Shown: positions 7,545-15,978 of the stretch, piece by piece
Layout of the letters: the number at the start of each line of letters is the position of its first letter
Numbering within the stretch: the first letter of the stretch is position 1
NCBI RefSeq assembly: GCF_003851685.1
Contig: NZ_CP027727.1
Location: forward strand, 3,596,001 to 3,660,000
Reading direction: 5' to 3'
Length of the DNA: 64,000 bases
Source of the DNA: Pseudomonas sp. R5-89-07
GTDB lineage: Bacteria; Pseudomonadota; Gammaproteobacteria; Pseudomonadales; Pseudomonadaceae
Program-made: the position numbers and the translations under genes
The notes under the pieces: generated by a model
The model's input: only the letters and a program-made list of their open reading frames with translations
Told to the model about the DNA's origin: nothing
Databases searched by the model: none

Positions 7545-8426
7545 TCAGCCTTGGATCGGCGTAGCCGCAGTGATCGGGCTCAGGTCCAGATGCCCCTGCT
7601 TCAACGGAGGGCACCAGTAGTAGCCACCGGTCAACGGCGTGCTGATGCGATACAAGCCATCGACAATCCCGTCTTCCAGCCCGCTCATGCGGCGCAGCTG
7701 CGCTTCGAATGCATCGAAAGAGTGCCCGAACGCCAGAAACATCAGCCCCGCCTGGCCGTTTTCGGCCCATGGCATTGAACGACGTACCACGAAGGCTTCG
7801 GGGCTGAAGCTTTCCTGGGCGGTGCGCTTGGTATGGGCGGACTCGGGGGCGTCATCGAGCTCTTCGTTGTCGCCATGGCGGCGGCCGATGATGTGGTCGC
7901 GCTCCTGGGCGGGCAGCGCAGCGAAACCGTCGAGGTCGTGCTGCCATTGCTGGATGGCGGCGAAGCTGGCGCCGCTGTCCGTCAGCGCCGCTTCCACGGC
8001 TGCGTCGTCATGGGGGTTCTCGGTGCCGTCTTCGTAGTCGGTCAGGTCGAAACCGGTCTTGTAGCGAAAGCCTTCGGTCATCTGTACCAGGCGCAACGCC
8101 GGCGCCAGGGCTTTTTCGAACGCGCGGCTGCGCAGCAGCAATTCACCACGGTCCACGCCATGCAGCCATACCCACAAGGCCTGCTGGGTGGACGGGTTAT
8201 GCGCGCCAGGGCCGGTGACCGCGGGGAAGGCCCGCAACCCTGCGACATCCGCGCCCAACGCCTTTACCAGCGGCTCACCGAAACCGACCACCGCCGCTGA
8301 ATCCGTCAGTTGCACCAGCGCGTCCAGCGCAGCGGGCAAGGCGCCCGGGGACTCAATGGCAAAAAACAGATGGCGTGCCTGCAACGGCACCGGTGCGGCA
8401 AGAATGCCCGGCTGGTACTGACTCAT
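7545..8426 (-). CDS. Dye-decolourising (DyP-type) heme peroxidase
   Basis: A 293-residue heme peroxidase, starting MSQYQPGILA at the ATG at 8426 (23 codons inside the longest frame). The GxxDG-type motif is DYEDGTENP with the catalytic Asp at about 133; the proximal heme His is probably His198 in ESAHTKR and the distal Arg is in AFVVRRSM (215-216). No Tat signal is present, so the enzyme is cytoplasmic, like YfeX. It oxidises dyes, phenolics or porphyrin-type substrates with H2O2. It is divergent from the aldehyde dehydrogenase gene at 8565 across a 138-base gap. Confidence 0.9.
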   Translation of the reverse strand: MSQYQPGILAAPVPLQARHLFFAIESPGALPAALDALVQLTDSAAVVGFGEPLVKALGADVAGLRAFPAVTGPGAHNPSTQQALWVWLHGVDRGELLLRSRAFEKALAPALRLVQMTEGFRYKTGFDLTDYEDGTENPHDDAAVEAALTDSGASFAAIQQWQHDLDGFAALPAQERDHIIGRRHGDNEELDDAPESAHTKRTAQESFSPEAFVVRRSMPWAENGQAGLMFLAFGHSFDAFEAQLRRMSGLEDGIVDGLYRISTPLTGGYYWCPPLKQGHLDLSPITAATPIQG

Positions 8427-8564
8427 GTGAACTCCTTCAAGAAAGCCGCGCAGTTTATCCCGAAGCGCCTGGAATCCGCAGCGTAAAGCGCACAAGCCTT
8501 GCCACAGAGCCCTGGTATGGGTGACTCTCTAGTCATGTTTTGCAACTATTCCAGGGGTAGCGAC

Positions 8565-10181
8565 ATGACCACCAGTAACCTGCTCGCCCAGCTGTTTCCC
8601 GCTTCCACCGCCGACATTCCCGAGGCCTTTCGCCTCGGGGAGCCGATTGAACAGCGTGATTACCTGGTCGACGGCCAGCTACGGGTGTGGAATGGCCCGT
8701 TGGCGCGCATTCAAAGCCCGGTGCAACTTGGCGACGAACGCGTGTACATCGGCAGCACACCGCTGCTGGACGCCGAAACCGCTCTCACCGCCCTCGACGC
8801 CGCGGTGCGCGCGTATGACCGGGGCCAGGGCGAGTGGCCGACCATGCGCGTAGCCGACCGCATCCAGCATGTGGAAGCCTTCCTGCGGCGCATGCGCGAA
8901 CAGCGTGACGCGGTGGTCAAATTGCTGATGTGGGAGATCGGCAAAAACCTCAAGGACTCGCAGAAAGAGTTCGACCGCACCTGTGACTACATCACCGACA
9001 CCATCAACGCCCTCAAGGAACTTGACCGCCGCGGCAGCCGCTTCGAGCTGGAGCAGGACACCCTGGGGCAAATCCGCCGCGTGCCGATGGGCGTGGCGCT
9101 GTGCATGGGCCCGTACAATTACCCGTTGAACGAGACCTTCACCACGCTGATCCCGGCGCTGATCATGGGCAATACCGTGGTCTTCAAGCCGGCCAAGCTT
9201 GGCGTGCTGTTGATCCGCCCGCTGCTGGAGGCGTTTCGCGACAGCTTCCCGGCCGGGGTGATCAACGTGATCTACGGCAGCGGCCGCGAAACCGTCAGCG
9301 CGCTGATGGCCAGCGGCAAGATCGATATCTTTGCGTTCATCGGCACCAACAAGGCCGCCAGCGACCTGAAAAAACTCCATCCAAAACCCCACCGCCTGCG
9401 CGCCGCGTTGGGCCTGGATGCGAAAAATCCCGGCATCGTGCTGCCCGAGGTCGACCTCGACAACGCGGTCAGCGAAGCGCTTACCGGCTCGTTGTCGTTC
9501 AACGGTCAACGCTGCACCGCGCTGAAGATCCTGTTTGTGCACGAGGCGGTGGTCGACCCGTTCATCGAAAAATTCAACGCCAAGCTGGCGACCTTGAAAC
9601 CCGGCATGCCCTGGGATGACGGCGTGGCGCTGACCCCACTGCCGGAAGTGGGCAAGGTGGACTACCTCAACGACCTGGTCGCCGATGCCGCACAGCACGG
9701 CGCCCGAGTGGTGAACCCCAATGGCGGCACCAGCCGCGGTTCATTCTTCTACCCGGCGGTGTTGTACCCGGTGAACCCGCAGATGCGTGTGTACCACGAG
9801 GAGCAGTTTGGCCCCGTGGTGCCGATCGTGCCCTACCGTGACCTGGAGACGGTGATCGACTACGTGCTGGACTCGGACTTCGGCCAACAGTTGAGCCTGT
9901 TCGGCACCCATGCCGGGGAAATCGCACGGCTGGTGGATACCTTCGCCAACCAGGTCGGCCGGATCAATATCAACGCCCAGTGCCAGCGCGGGCCGGACAC
10001 CTTCCCCTTCAACGGGCGCAAGAACTCGGCCGAGGGGACGTTGTCGGTACATGACGCGCTGCGCGTGTTCTCGATCCGCACCCTGGTCGCGACCAAGTTC
10101 CAGGAGAGCAACAAGGCGTTGCTCGGGGAGATCTTGCGCAACCGTGACTCGAACTTCATCAGCACCGACTACATCTTCTAA
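8565..10181 (+). CDS. NADP-dependent aldehyde / glyceraldehyde-3-phosphate dehydrogenase-like
   Basis: A 538-residue ALDH-superfamily protein (ATG at 8565). The cofactor-binding GPYNYPLNE is at 182-190 and GNTVVFKPAK at 202-211. The catalytic Cys is Cys317 in FNGQRCTALK. It is closest in my reading to the GapN/ALDH11-like group, which oxidises glyceraldehyde-3-phosphate to 3-phosphoglycerate with NADP. The segment that normally holds the general base as ELGGK reads ALGLDAKNPG (281-290), without the Glu. This may be a subfamily trait. The extended C-terminus (ESNKALLGEILRNRDSNFISTDYIF) is also characteristic. Exact substrate is uncertain. Confidence 0.82.
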   Translation: MTTSNLLAQLFPASTADIPEAFRLGEPIEQRDYLVDGQLRVWNGPLARIQSPVQLGDERVYIGSTPLLDAETALTALDAAVRAYDRGQGEWPTMRVADRIQHVEAFLRRMREQRDAVVKLLMWEIGKNLKDSQKEFDRTCDYITDTINALKELDRRGSRFELEQDTLGQIRRVPMGVALCMGPYNYPLNETFTTLIPALIMGNTVVFKPAKLGVLLIRPLLEAFRDSFPAGVINVIYGSGRETVSALMASGKIDIFAFIGTNKAASDLKKLHPKPHRLRAALGLDAKNPGIVLPEVDLDNAVSEALTGSLSFNGQRCTALKILFVHEAVVDPFIEKFNAKLATLKPGMPWDDGVALTPLPEVGKVDYLNDLVADAAQHGARVVNPNGGTSRGSFFYPAVLYPVNPQMRVYHEEQFGPVVPIVPYRDLETVIDYVLDSDFGQQLSLFGTHAGEIARLVDTFANQVGRININAQCQRGPDTFPFNGRKNSAEGTLSVHDALRVFSIRTLVATKFQESNKALLGEILRNRDSNFISTDYIF

Positions 10182-10189
10182 GCATATCG

Positions 10190-10236
10190 CCGTTCGAACA
10201 GGTGGGCGCCGGCTTGCTCCCACCGTTCGGACCGAG
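10190..10236. repeat. Degenerate REP-like hairpin
   Basis: CGTTCGAACAGGTGGG and CCCACCGTTCG face each other around CGCCGGCTTGCT. The core GGGCGCCGGCTTGCTCCCAC resembles the GTGGGAGC..GGCTTGC type of Pseudomonas REP. It lies between the dehydrogenase and FUSC genes and may attenuate read-through. Confidence 0.4.
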
Positions 10237-10268
10237 TCACCGCTATCACCGAGGCCACTTCAATACCG

Positions 10269-11330
10269 ATGAACCTGCCCCTCTTCGCCCGGCGCCTGCT
10301 GCGCCCGTTGCTCGACCCGTACCGGCGCTATCGCCATGCCAAGCTGATCCACGCCGTGCGCGTGTCCATCGGCCTGCTGGCAACGATCCTGCTGACCACC
10401 GGCATTAACCTGCCCCACGGTGAGTGGGCGTCGGTGACCATGCTGATCGTGATCGGAGGGTTGCAGCATCACGGCAATATCGGCAAGAAAGCCGTGGAAC
10501 GCGCCTATGGCACCTTGATCGGTGCCAGTGTCGGTTTGTTGGTGGTGGTTCAACATGCCTGGCTGGGTATGCCGCTGCTTACGTATCTGTTGATGTCAGC
10601 GGTGTGCGGGTTCTTTTCCTACCACGCCATCGGCAAGGGCGGCTATATCGCGCTGCTGTCGGCGATCACGGTGTTTATTGTGGCCGGGCACGGTGATAAC
10701 CCAATCTCGGACGGGCTGTGGCGCACCGTCGACATTCTGATCGGCATCGCGCTGGCCCTGGCGTTTTCCTTCGCCCTGCCGCTGTACGCGGTGTACTCGT
10801 GGCGCTACAACCTGGCCAGCGCCCTGCGCGACTGTGCGGCGATCTATGGCCGGATCATCAATGGCCAATCGGTTACCGATGACGAACACCTCAAACTGCT
10901 CAACCGCTTGAACGCGGCGATGCTGCAATTGCGTTCGCTGATGCCCTCGGTGTCCAAGGAAGTGCGGATTTCAATGACCGAACTGGACAAACTCCAGCGG
11001 CACCTGCGCATGTGCATCAGCACCCTGGAGATTCTCGGCAATACCCGACCGGACCCGCGTGACGAGCAGGCTACGGCAAGGATGCGTGTGATGCTCAAGG
11101 CCGAGCACCGGCAAATTCGGGTTCAATTGGTGGGAATGGCGCGGGCGTTGAAATCGGGAGTCACGGAGCGTCTGCAACGCCCCCATAATGCCAGCAGCCC
11201 GCCGACCTCACTGGACGCCCCCGTGTACAGCGCGCTGGATGGCTATCGATTATTGACCGTGCAACTGGCGGATAACGTGGATCAGATGCGTCAGCGCCTG
11301 GCGAAAAGCGCACCTCGCTGGAAGATTTAA
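10269..11330 (+). CDS. FUSC-family inner-membrane protein (YccS-like)
   Basis: A 353-residue protein with about six hydrophobic segments in the first 190 residues (KLIHAVRVSIGLLATILLT, WASVTMLIVIGG, GTLIGASVGLLVVV, LLTYLLMSAVCGFFS, YIALLSAITVFIVAG, ILIGIALALAFSFALPLYAVY), then a cytoplasmic helical domain. The QHHGNIGKKAVERAYGTLIGA stretch is the FUSC signature also seen in AaeB and YccS. These are putative aromatic-acid or other small-molecule efflux permeases; no membrane-fusion partner is adjacent here, so the substrate is unknown. Confidence 0.8.
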   Translation: MNLPLFARRLLRPLLDPYRRYRHAKLIHAVRVSIGLLATILLTTGINLPHGEWASVTMLIVIGGLQHHGNIGKKAVERAYGTLIGASVGLLVVVQHAWLGMPLLTYLLMSAVCGFFSYHAIGKGGYIALLSAITVFIVAGHGDNPISDGLWRTVDILIGIALALAFSFALPLYAVYSWRYNLASALRDCAAIYGRIINGQSVTDDEHLKLLNRLNAAMLQLRSLMPSVSKEVRISMTELDKLQRHLRMCISTLEILGNTRPDPRDEQATARMRVMLKAEHRQIRVQLVGMARALKSGVTERLQRPHNASSPPTSLDAPVYSALDGYRLLTVQLADNVDQMRQRLAKSAPRWKI

Positions 11331-11453
11331 TATGAGCGTTAAATAAGCTTGCTTGATTTAACGTATTCACACTTTCTCTTACATATTTTTCACGCTTTAT
11401 TCACAAGCCGGAACGTAGTGTGAAGCCTCATCCGTTACAAACGTTGCATATCA

Positions 11454-11481
11454 AGCCCGCCGCCCCAGCGGGCTTTTTTTT
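11454..11481. terminator. Bidirectional terminator between FUSC gene and tetR-type gene
   Basis: The stem AGCCCGC / GCGGGCT with a CGCCCCA loop is followed by eight T. The T run serves the plus strand; the gene on the other side ends 15 bases later. The rest of 11331-11453 is AT-rich and holds nothing I can name. Confidence 0.85.
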
Positions 11482-11495
11482 GCCCTGGATTTGGC

Positions 11496-12248
11496 CTAGC
11501 GCGCAACCTTGCCGGCAGGTGCCGCGGCTTGCTCGCGAATCGCCCGCTGGGTCTCCAGCACCTTGGCCAAGGCTGTTTCGGCCTCAGCGCTCTGCTGCGG
11601 CACGCGAATGGCCGCCGATACCAGGGTGATCAGCTTGGCCATCACCTCGGCATCCGTGGCCGGGCGGCCCAGGCTCATGGAATTCATTAGCAGGCGCAAC
11701 TCGGTGCCGGCCATCACCCCGGAAATCGCCTTGAGAGCAAATTGCAGACGCACGCCCAATTCGTTGCGCGGCAAATCCGGCAGCGCCAGGGCAAAGGCTT
11801 CGAAAAAACGCTGGAACACCGGCTGGTAATGCACCTTGAGGTATTCCTGGATAAACGGCGAGGTATCGCTGTACACACGGCCGAGAAAGCGGATGAATGA
11901 ACGCCCTTCCCCACTCGCCGGATCGCTGCGCTCCAGGCCCATGGCCGGGGCGAACAGCACACCCAGCAGCGTGTCGCAATCGAGCGGGCCGTCGGCCTCG
12001 GCTTCACACCGCGCCAGCAGTTCCAGGCGCTGCTCGTTGAGCGGCTCGAGGCGCTGCATCAGCAGGGTTTTCATCAGGGAATCCTTGTCCCCGAAGTGAT
12101 AATTCACCGCAGCCAGGTTGACCTGGGCGCGCTCGGTAATCTGCCGTAATAAAACCGCGTCATATCCGTACTTGATAAAGAGAGCCTCTGTCGCATCCAG
12201 CAGTCGAGTCTTGGTAATGTTTGGAGCGCTGAGTTTCTTCGCGACCAT
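11496..12248 (-). CDS. TetR/AcrR-family regulator, PsrA-like C-terminal domain
   Basis: A 250-residue regulator. ATG at 12248 (MVAKKLSAPNITKTRLLDAT) is chosen because the TetR helix-turn-helix begins at once: LLDATEALFIKYGYDAVLLR then ITERAQVNLAAVNYHFGDKDSL, with the NLAAVNYHFG recognition helix typical of the PsrA/CifR-like branch. The C-terminal ligand domain is longer than TetR average. The gene is divergent from an ABC-type tripartite efflux operon starting at 12604 and is the obvious candidate repressor of it. A 25-base inverted repeat at 12467-12491 between them is a candidate operator. Confidence 0.88.
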   Translation of the reverse strand: MVAKKLSAPNITKTRLLDATEALFIKYGYDAVLLRQITERAQVNLAAVNYHFGDKDSLMKTLLMQRLEPLNEQRLELLARCEAEADGPLDCDTLLGVLFAPAMGLERSDPASGEGRSFIRFLGRVYSDTSPFIQEYLKVHYQPVFQRFFEAFALALPDLPRNELGVRLQFALKAISGVMAGTELRLLMNSMSLGRPATDAEVMAKLITLVSAAIRVPQQSAEAETALAKVLETQRAIREQAAAPAGKVAR

Positions 12249-12466
12249 AAGGGTTCCACGGGAGGGAATATTGTTTAAAAAAATTATTTGATTTTTTATA
12301 CCGGGGCCTTCGTTCGAAAGCAAGCAATGACACGGTGCCATATGAACGAAAGCCTTTGCATACAGGAACATCGAGGGCAGCCCACGGTTGTTTCTGCGCC
12401 TCGCGGGGTCTGGACAGACGGCATTTCAAGGCCTCAAACCGCTCTACATCCACAACTGGCGAAGCC

Positions 12467-12491
12467 GTTTGAACGCGGTTACTATTCAAAC
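12467..12491. promoter_or_regulatory. Inverted repeat, candidate TetR operator
   Basis: GTTTGAA (12467-12473) and TTCAAAC (12485-12491) are perfect 7-base arms around 11 bases, in the 355-base region between the divergent TetR and ABC genes. PsrA sites also use CAAAC / GTTTG arms, so the half-sites suit a PsrA-like protein. The rest of the gap is AT-rich, without another gene. Confidence 0.5.
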
Positions 12492-12603
12492 AATATTTTA
12501 AAAACAAGAAATAAAATCAGTCCGTGACGGGCACAGGTAGCTCCCAAACTTGTTACAAACATTTACAGGGCAACCCAGCACCGTCGAGACTGCAGGCGTA
12601 GTC

Positions 12604-13311
12604 ATGATGACAGAGATCCCCGCGCACCAAAGCTTGATTTCCCTGCAAGGCATCGGCAAAAGCTACCAGCTTGCCGGGCAGCACCTGTCCATTTTGAATG
12701 ACGTGTGCCTGTCGATTGCCAGCGGCGACAGCTGCGGCATCCTCGGCGCATCCGGCTCCGGCAAAAGCACGCTGCTCAATATCCTCGGCCTGTTGGATTT
12801 GCCCAACTGCGGCCAGTACCACTTTGCCGGTCATGATATTTTCAACGCCACACCCGATGAACTGGCGGCGCTGCGCAACCAGCAGATCGGTTTCGTGTTC
12901 CAGAGCTTCAACCTGTTGCCGCGCCTCAGCGCCCTCGACAATGTCGCACTGCCCCTCAGCTATCGCGGCGTGTCTCGCCATGAATCGGTGGAGCAGGCCT
13001 TGCGCATGCTCGAGCAGGTCGGCCTGGCCGAGCGCGCCCACCATCGCCCCGCCGACCTTTCCGGAGGCCAGCGCCAGCGTGTCGCCATTGCCCGGGCGCT
13101 GGTCGGCAAGCCCTCGGTGATACTCGCCGACGAGCCCACCGGCAACCTCGACAGCAGCACCGCCCAAGACATCATGGAGCTGCTGCTGGCGCTCAATCGC
13201 GAGCGACAGGTGACGCTGATCATCGTCACCCACGACGCGCAGATCGCCGAGCGGCTGGAGCGCAAGATCCTGGTGCGCAGCGGTGTGGTGCACGAGGCCC
13301 CGCGCCTATGA
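12604..13311 (+). CDS. ABC transporter ATP-binding protein, MacB/LolD-like
   Basis: A 235-residue ATPase. Walker A GASGSGKST is at about 48-56, the Q loop in IGFVFQSFNLLPRL, the signature LSGGQRQRVAIARAL near 145 and Walker B VILADEPTGNLDS near 165, followed by the switch His in IIVTHDAQ. This is the LolD/MacB subgroup, whose members power substrate movement across the envelope. The longest frame opens 18 codons earlier at 12550, but the ATG at 12604 fits the family. Its last bases overlap the permease start by 4, giving a coupled unit with the permease, TolC-like and HlyD-like genes. Confidence 0.88.
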   Translation: MMTEIPAHQSLISLQGIGKSYQLAGQHLSILNDVCLSIASGDSCGILGASGSGKSTLLNILGLLDLPNCGQYHFAGHDIFNATPDELAALRNQQIGFVFQSFNLLPRLSALDNVALPLSYRGVSRHESVEQALRMLEQVGLAERAHHRPADLSGGQRQRVAIARALVGKPSVILADEPTGNLDSSTAQDIMELLLALNRERQVTLIIVTHDAQIAERLERKILVRSGVVHEAPRL

Positions 13312-14507
13312 GCCTGCGGGTCGAGCAGAGTCTGAGCCAACTGCTGCATGAAGCGTTCATCAGCCTGCGCACCCTGGGCAAACGCTCAGTGCTGGCCCTG
13401 CTGGGTATCGTGATCGGCAGTTCGTCGGTGGTAGCCCTGATCAATATCGGCCATAACGCCGCGACCGACGCCGCGATGATTTTCAAGGACATGGGCACCG
13501 ACACCCTGGTCGTCCAGTTCCCGCCCAAAGGCACCAGCAACGTCCCGATGCGCACCCAGCTCGACCTGGCGTCGGTGCGCGAGGCTGTGCCAGGCATTGC
13601 CCATATCGGCGCGCTCAGCTTGTTCAGCGGGCCCATCGTATTTCATGGCCGCACCGCCAATGCAAACTTCGTCGGCAGCACCCCGGATGTGCAGGCCGCC
13701 ATGCGGCTGGTGCTGAGCGAGGGGCGATTGTTGTCAGCCTTCGATGCCAGCGAAACCTATGGAGTGATCGGCGACCAGGTCGCCCAGGCCCTCGGCGCAC
13801 CCGGCGATCCGCTCAAACTGGGTGACCGTGTGCGCATCAACGACTACCTGTTCCTGATCGTCGGCATCCTGCACAACCAGCCCCGGGCCCTGCTGATGCC
13901 GGTACAGGCCAATGAATCCCTGTTCATGCCTGCCGAGGGCATGCGGCGCATCTTCGCCAGCCCGCAGATCAACAATGTGATCATCCGAGCCCAGCCTGGG
14001 CAAGACATGGAACGCGTGGCCCGGGACGCCGCCGCTGCGTTGCAACCACAACTGACCGAGCACAACGTCGACATCACGGTGCCCCAGCAGATGATCGATG
14101 GCATGACCCGCCAAAGCCGCACCTTTGCCTATCTGCTGCTGGCCCTCGGCGCGATTTCGCTGATAGGCGGCGGTGTCGGAGTGATGAATGTGATGCTGAT
14201 GAACGTTTCGCAGCGGCGCCGCGAGATCGGCATTCGCATGGCCCTGGGCGCGCGCCAGCGGGATATCCGCAACCTGTTCCTGCTCGAAGCCGTCACCCTG
14301 ACCGCCGTCGGCGCGCTGTGCGGCGCGGTAGTGGGCATGACCGCCGCCTGGTTTTACGCGTGGCTGTCGGGCTGGGCCTTTTCCCTGGCGGTGGCCGCCC
14401 TGCCCCTGGGCGTCGGCAGCACGTTGCTGGTGGGTCTGTTCTTCGGCATCTACCCGGCGGTATCGGCCTCACGCTTGCAACCGGTGGAGGCCTTGCGCGA
14501 TGAATAG
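13308..14507 (+). CDS. MacB-type ABC permease
   Basis: A 399-residue permease with the four-helix FtsX/MacB plan: an N-terminal helix (SVLALLGIVIGSSSVVALINIG), a large periplasmic domain (about 60-270) and three C-terminal helices (FAYLLLALGAISLIGGGVGVMNVML, FLLEAVTLTAVGALCGAVVGM, LPLGVGSTLLVGLFFGIYP). The conserved coupling loop RRREIGIRMALGARQRDI is intact. Unlike E. coli MacB, the ATPase is a separate gene. The 8-base overlap with the outer-membrane factor gene supports a single operon. Confidence 0.88.
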   Translation: MSLRVEQSLSQLLHEAFISLRTLGKRSVLALLGIVIGSSSVVALINIGHNAATDAAMIFKDMGTDTLVVQFPPKGTSNVPMRTQLDLASVREAVPGIAHIGALSLFSGPIVFHGRTANANFVGSTPDVQAAMRLVLSEGRLLSAFDASETYGVIGDQVAQALGAPGDPLKLGDRVRINDYLFLIVGILHNQPRALLMPVQANESLFMPAEGMRRIFASPQINNVIIRAQPGQDMERVARDAAAALQPQLTEHNVDITVPQQMIDGMTRQSRTFAYLLLALGAISLIGGGVGVMNVMLMNVSQRRREIGIRMALGARQRDIRNLFLLEAVTLTAVGALCGAVVGMTAAWFYAWLSGWAFSLAVAALPLGVGSTLLVGLFFGIYPAVSASRLQPVEALRDE

Positions 14508-15978
14508 ATGGCTACTGCTGCTGGCGCTGATCAGCCTGCCCGCCATGGCGGCTGACGTGGTCATCAAACCTTCGGCGCCGAGCACCACCCGCAGCGGCTA
14601 TGACCGGGGCGTATCGCTGAACGCCCAGGTGACGACCCTGACCCTGGGCGACGCGGTGTACCTGGGCCTGCGCAACAACCCGGCGATCCGCAGCGCTTAC
14701 CTGCAACGCGTGGCGCAGAAGTTCGACCTGCGGGTGGCCGAGGACGTATTCAACCCCAAGCTCACCCTCAACAGTTACTACCGCGGCACACGGGGCTCCC
14801 AGGACAGCGCGCGCAACGCCAACCTGGCACCGTCCACCAGCCTGCTCGGCGAGTACGGCACCCGCCTGAGCATGGCCTGGACCCAGCAACTGAACAACGC
14901 CAACCGCGCCGGCCGTTACCGCAGCGACGGGCTTGACCTGGCCGTCATCCAGCCGCTGATGCGCGGCGCCGGCTGGGACGCCACCACGGCGCCGCTGCGC
15001 CTGTCGCGCCTGGCGGAACAGGCCAACCGCCTCAACCTCAAGGCCACCGTGGCGCAGACCATCAGCCAGATCATCGCGACCTACCGCGAGCTGCTGCGGG
15101 CCCAGGAGCAACAAGTGATCGTCCAGGAAGCGCTCAAGCGTTCCACTACGCTGCTGGAGGTGAACAGGGCGTTGATCAGCGCCGGACGCATGGCCGAGTT
15201 CGAGATCGTGCAGACCGAAGCCGATATCGCCACCCAGCAATTGGGCGTGGAGGAAGCGCAGAACCAGCTCGATACCCGTCGCCTGGCCCTGCTGCGCCTG
15301 CTGGCGCTGGACCTGTCCACGCCAATTCGCGCCACCGAAGCCCTGGAGGCCAGGCCCATGGAAATCGACAGGCGTCAGGCGTTCAACCTGGCACAAAACC
15401 AGCAACCGGAATACCTCGCCGCCCTGCTGGGCAGCCAGCAAGCCGACCTCAACCTAGTGATTGCCAAGGATTCCGGGCGTTGGCAAGTGGATTTGGTGGC
15501 CGGCGCGAACCAGGTGCGCGACGCCTTTGACAACGACGACGGCCGTACCAATAACCGTACCTGGGACAGCTACGCCGGGGTACAGGTGCAAATCCCCATC
15601 GGTGACATCAGCACGCGCCAGGCCGAAGTCCGCGCGCGGGTGAATGTCGAGGACCAGGAGATCCGCATCACCGACGCCCGCCAGGAGCTGGAACGCAACG
15701 TCAACGACGTGGTGCGCGACCTCGGCACCCGCTGGCGCCAATACGAAATCTCCCAGCGTGCCGTGGAGCTGTCGCGGCGCAAGATCGAGATCGAACGGGA
15801 AAAACTCAGCGCCGGTCGCTCCACCAACTTTCAGGTGCTGAGCTTCGAGACGGACCTGCGCAACGCCGAAAACGCTCGGCTCAATGCGCTGATTGCTTAT
15901 TTGAACGCTCAGACCCAGCTGGACTTGACGCTGGGCATGACCCTGGAAAGCTGGGAAATCGCCCTCAATGACTACTAA
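14500..15978 (+). CDS. TolC-like outer-membrane efflux protein
   Basis: A 492-residue precursor with signal peptide MNRWLLLLALISLPAMA cleaved before ADVV. The two OEP repeats with long coiled-coil helices are evident (LGDAVYLGLRNNPAIRSAYLQRVAQ; ETDLRNAENARLNALIAYLNAQTQLDLTLGMTLESW). It lacks a lipobox, so it is not lipidated like OprM. Within the operon it supplies the outer-membrane channel for the ABC exporter. It overlaps the adaptor gene by 11 bases. Confidence 0.88.
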   Translation: MNRWLLLLALISLPAMAADVVIKPSAPSTTRSGYDRGVSLNAQVTTLTLGDAVYLGLRNNPAIRSAYLQRVAQKFDLRVAEDVFNPKLTLNSYYRGTRGSQDSARNANLAPSTSLLGEYGTRLSMAWTQQLNNANRAGRYRSDGLDLAVIQPLMRGAGWDATTAPLRLSRLAEQANRLNLKATVAQTISQIIATYRELLRAQEQQVIVQEALKRSTTLLEVNRALISAGRMAEFEIVQTEADIATQQLGVEEAQNQLDTRRLALLRLLALDLSTPIRATEALEARPMEIDRRQAFNLAQNQQPEYLAALLGSQQADLNLVIAKDSGRWQVDLVAGANQVRDAFDNDDGRTNNRTWDSYAGVQVQIPIGDISTRQAEVRARVNVEDQEIRITDARQELERNVNDVVRDLGTRWRQYEISQRAVELSRRKIEIEREKLSAGRSTNFQVLSFETDLRNAENARLNALIAYLNAQTQLDLTLGMTLESWEIALNDY

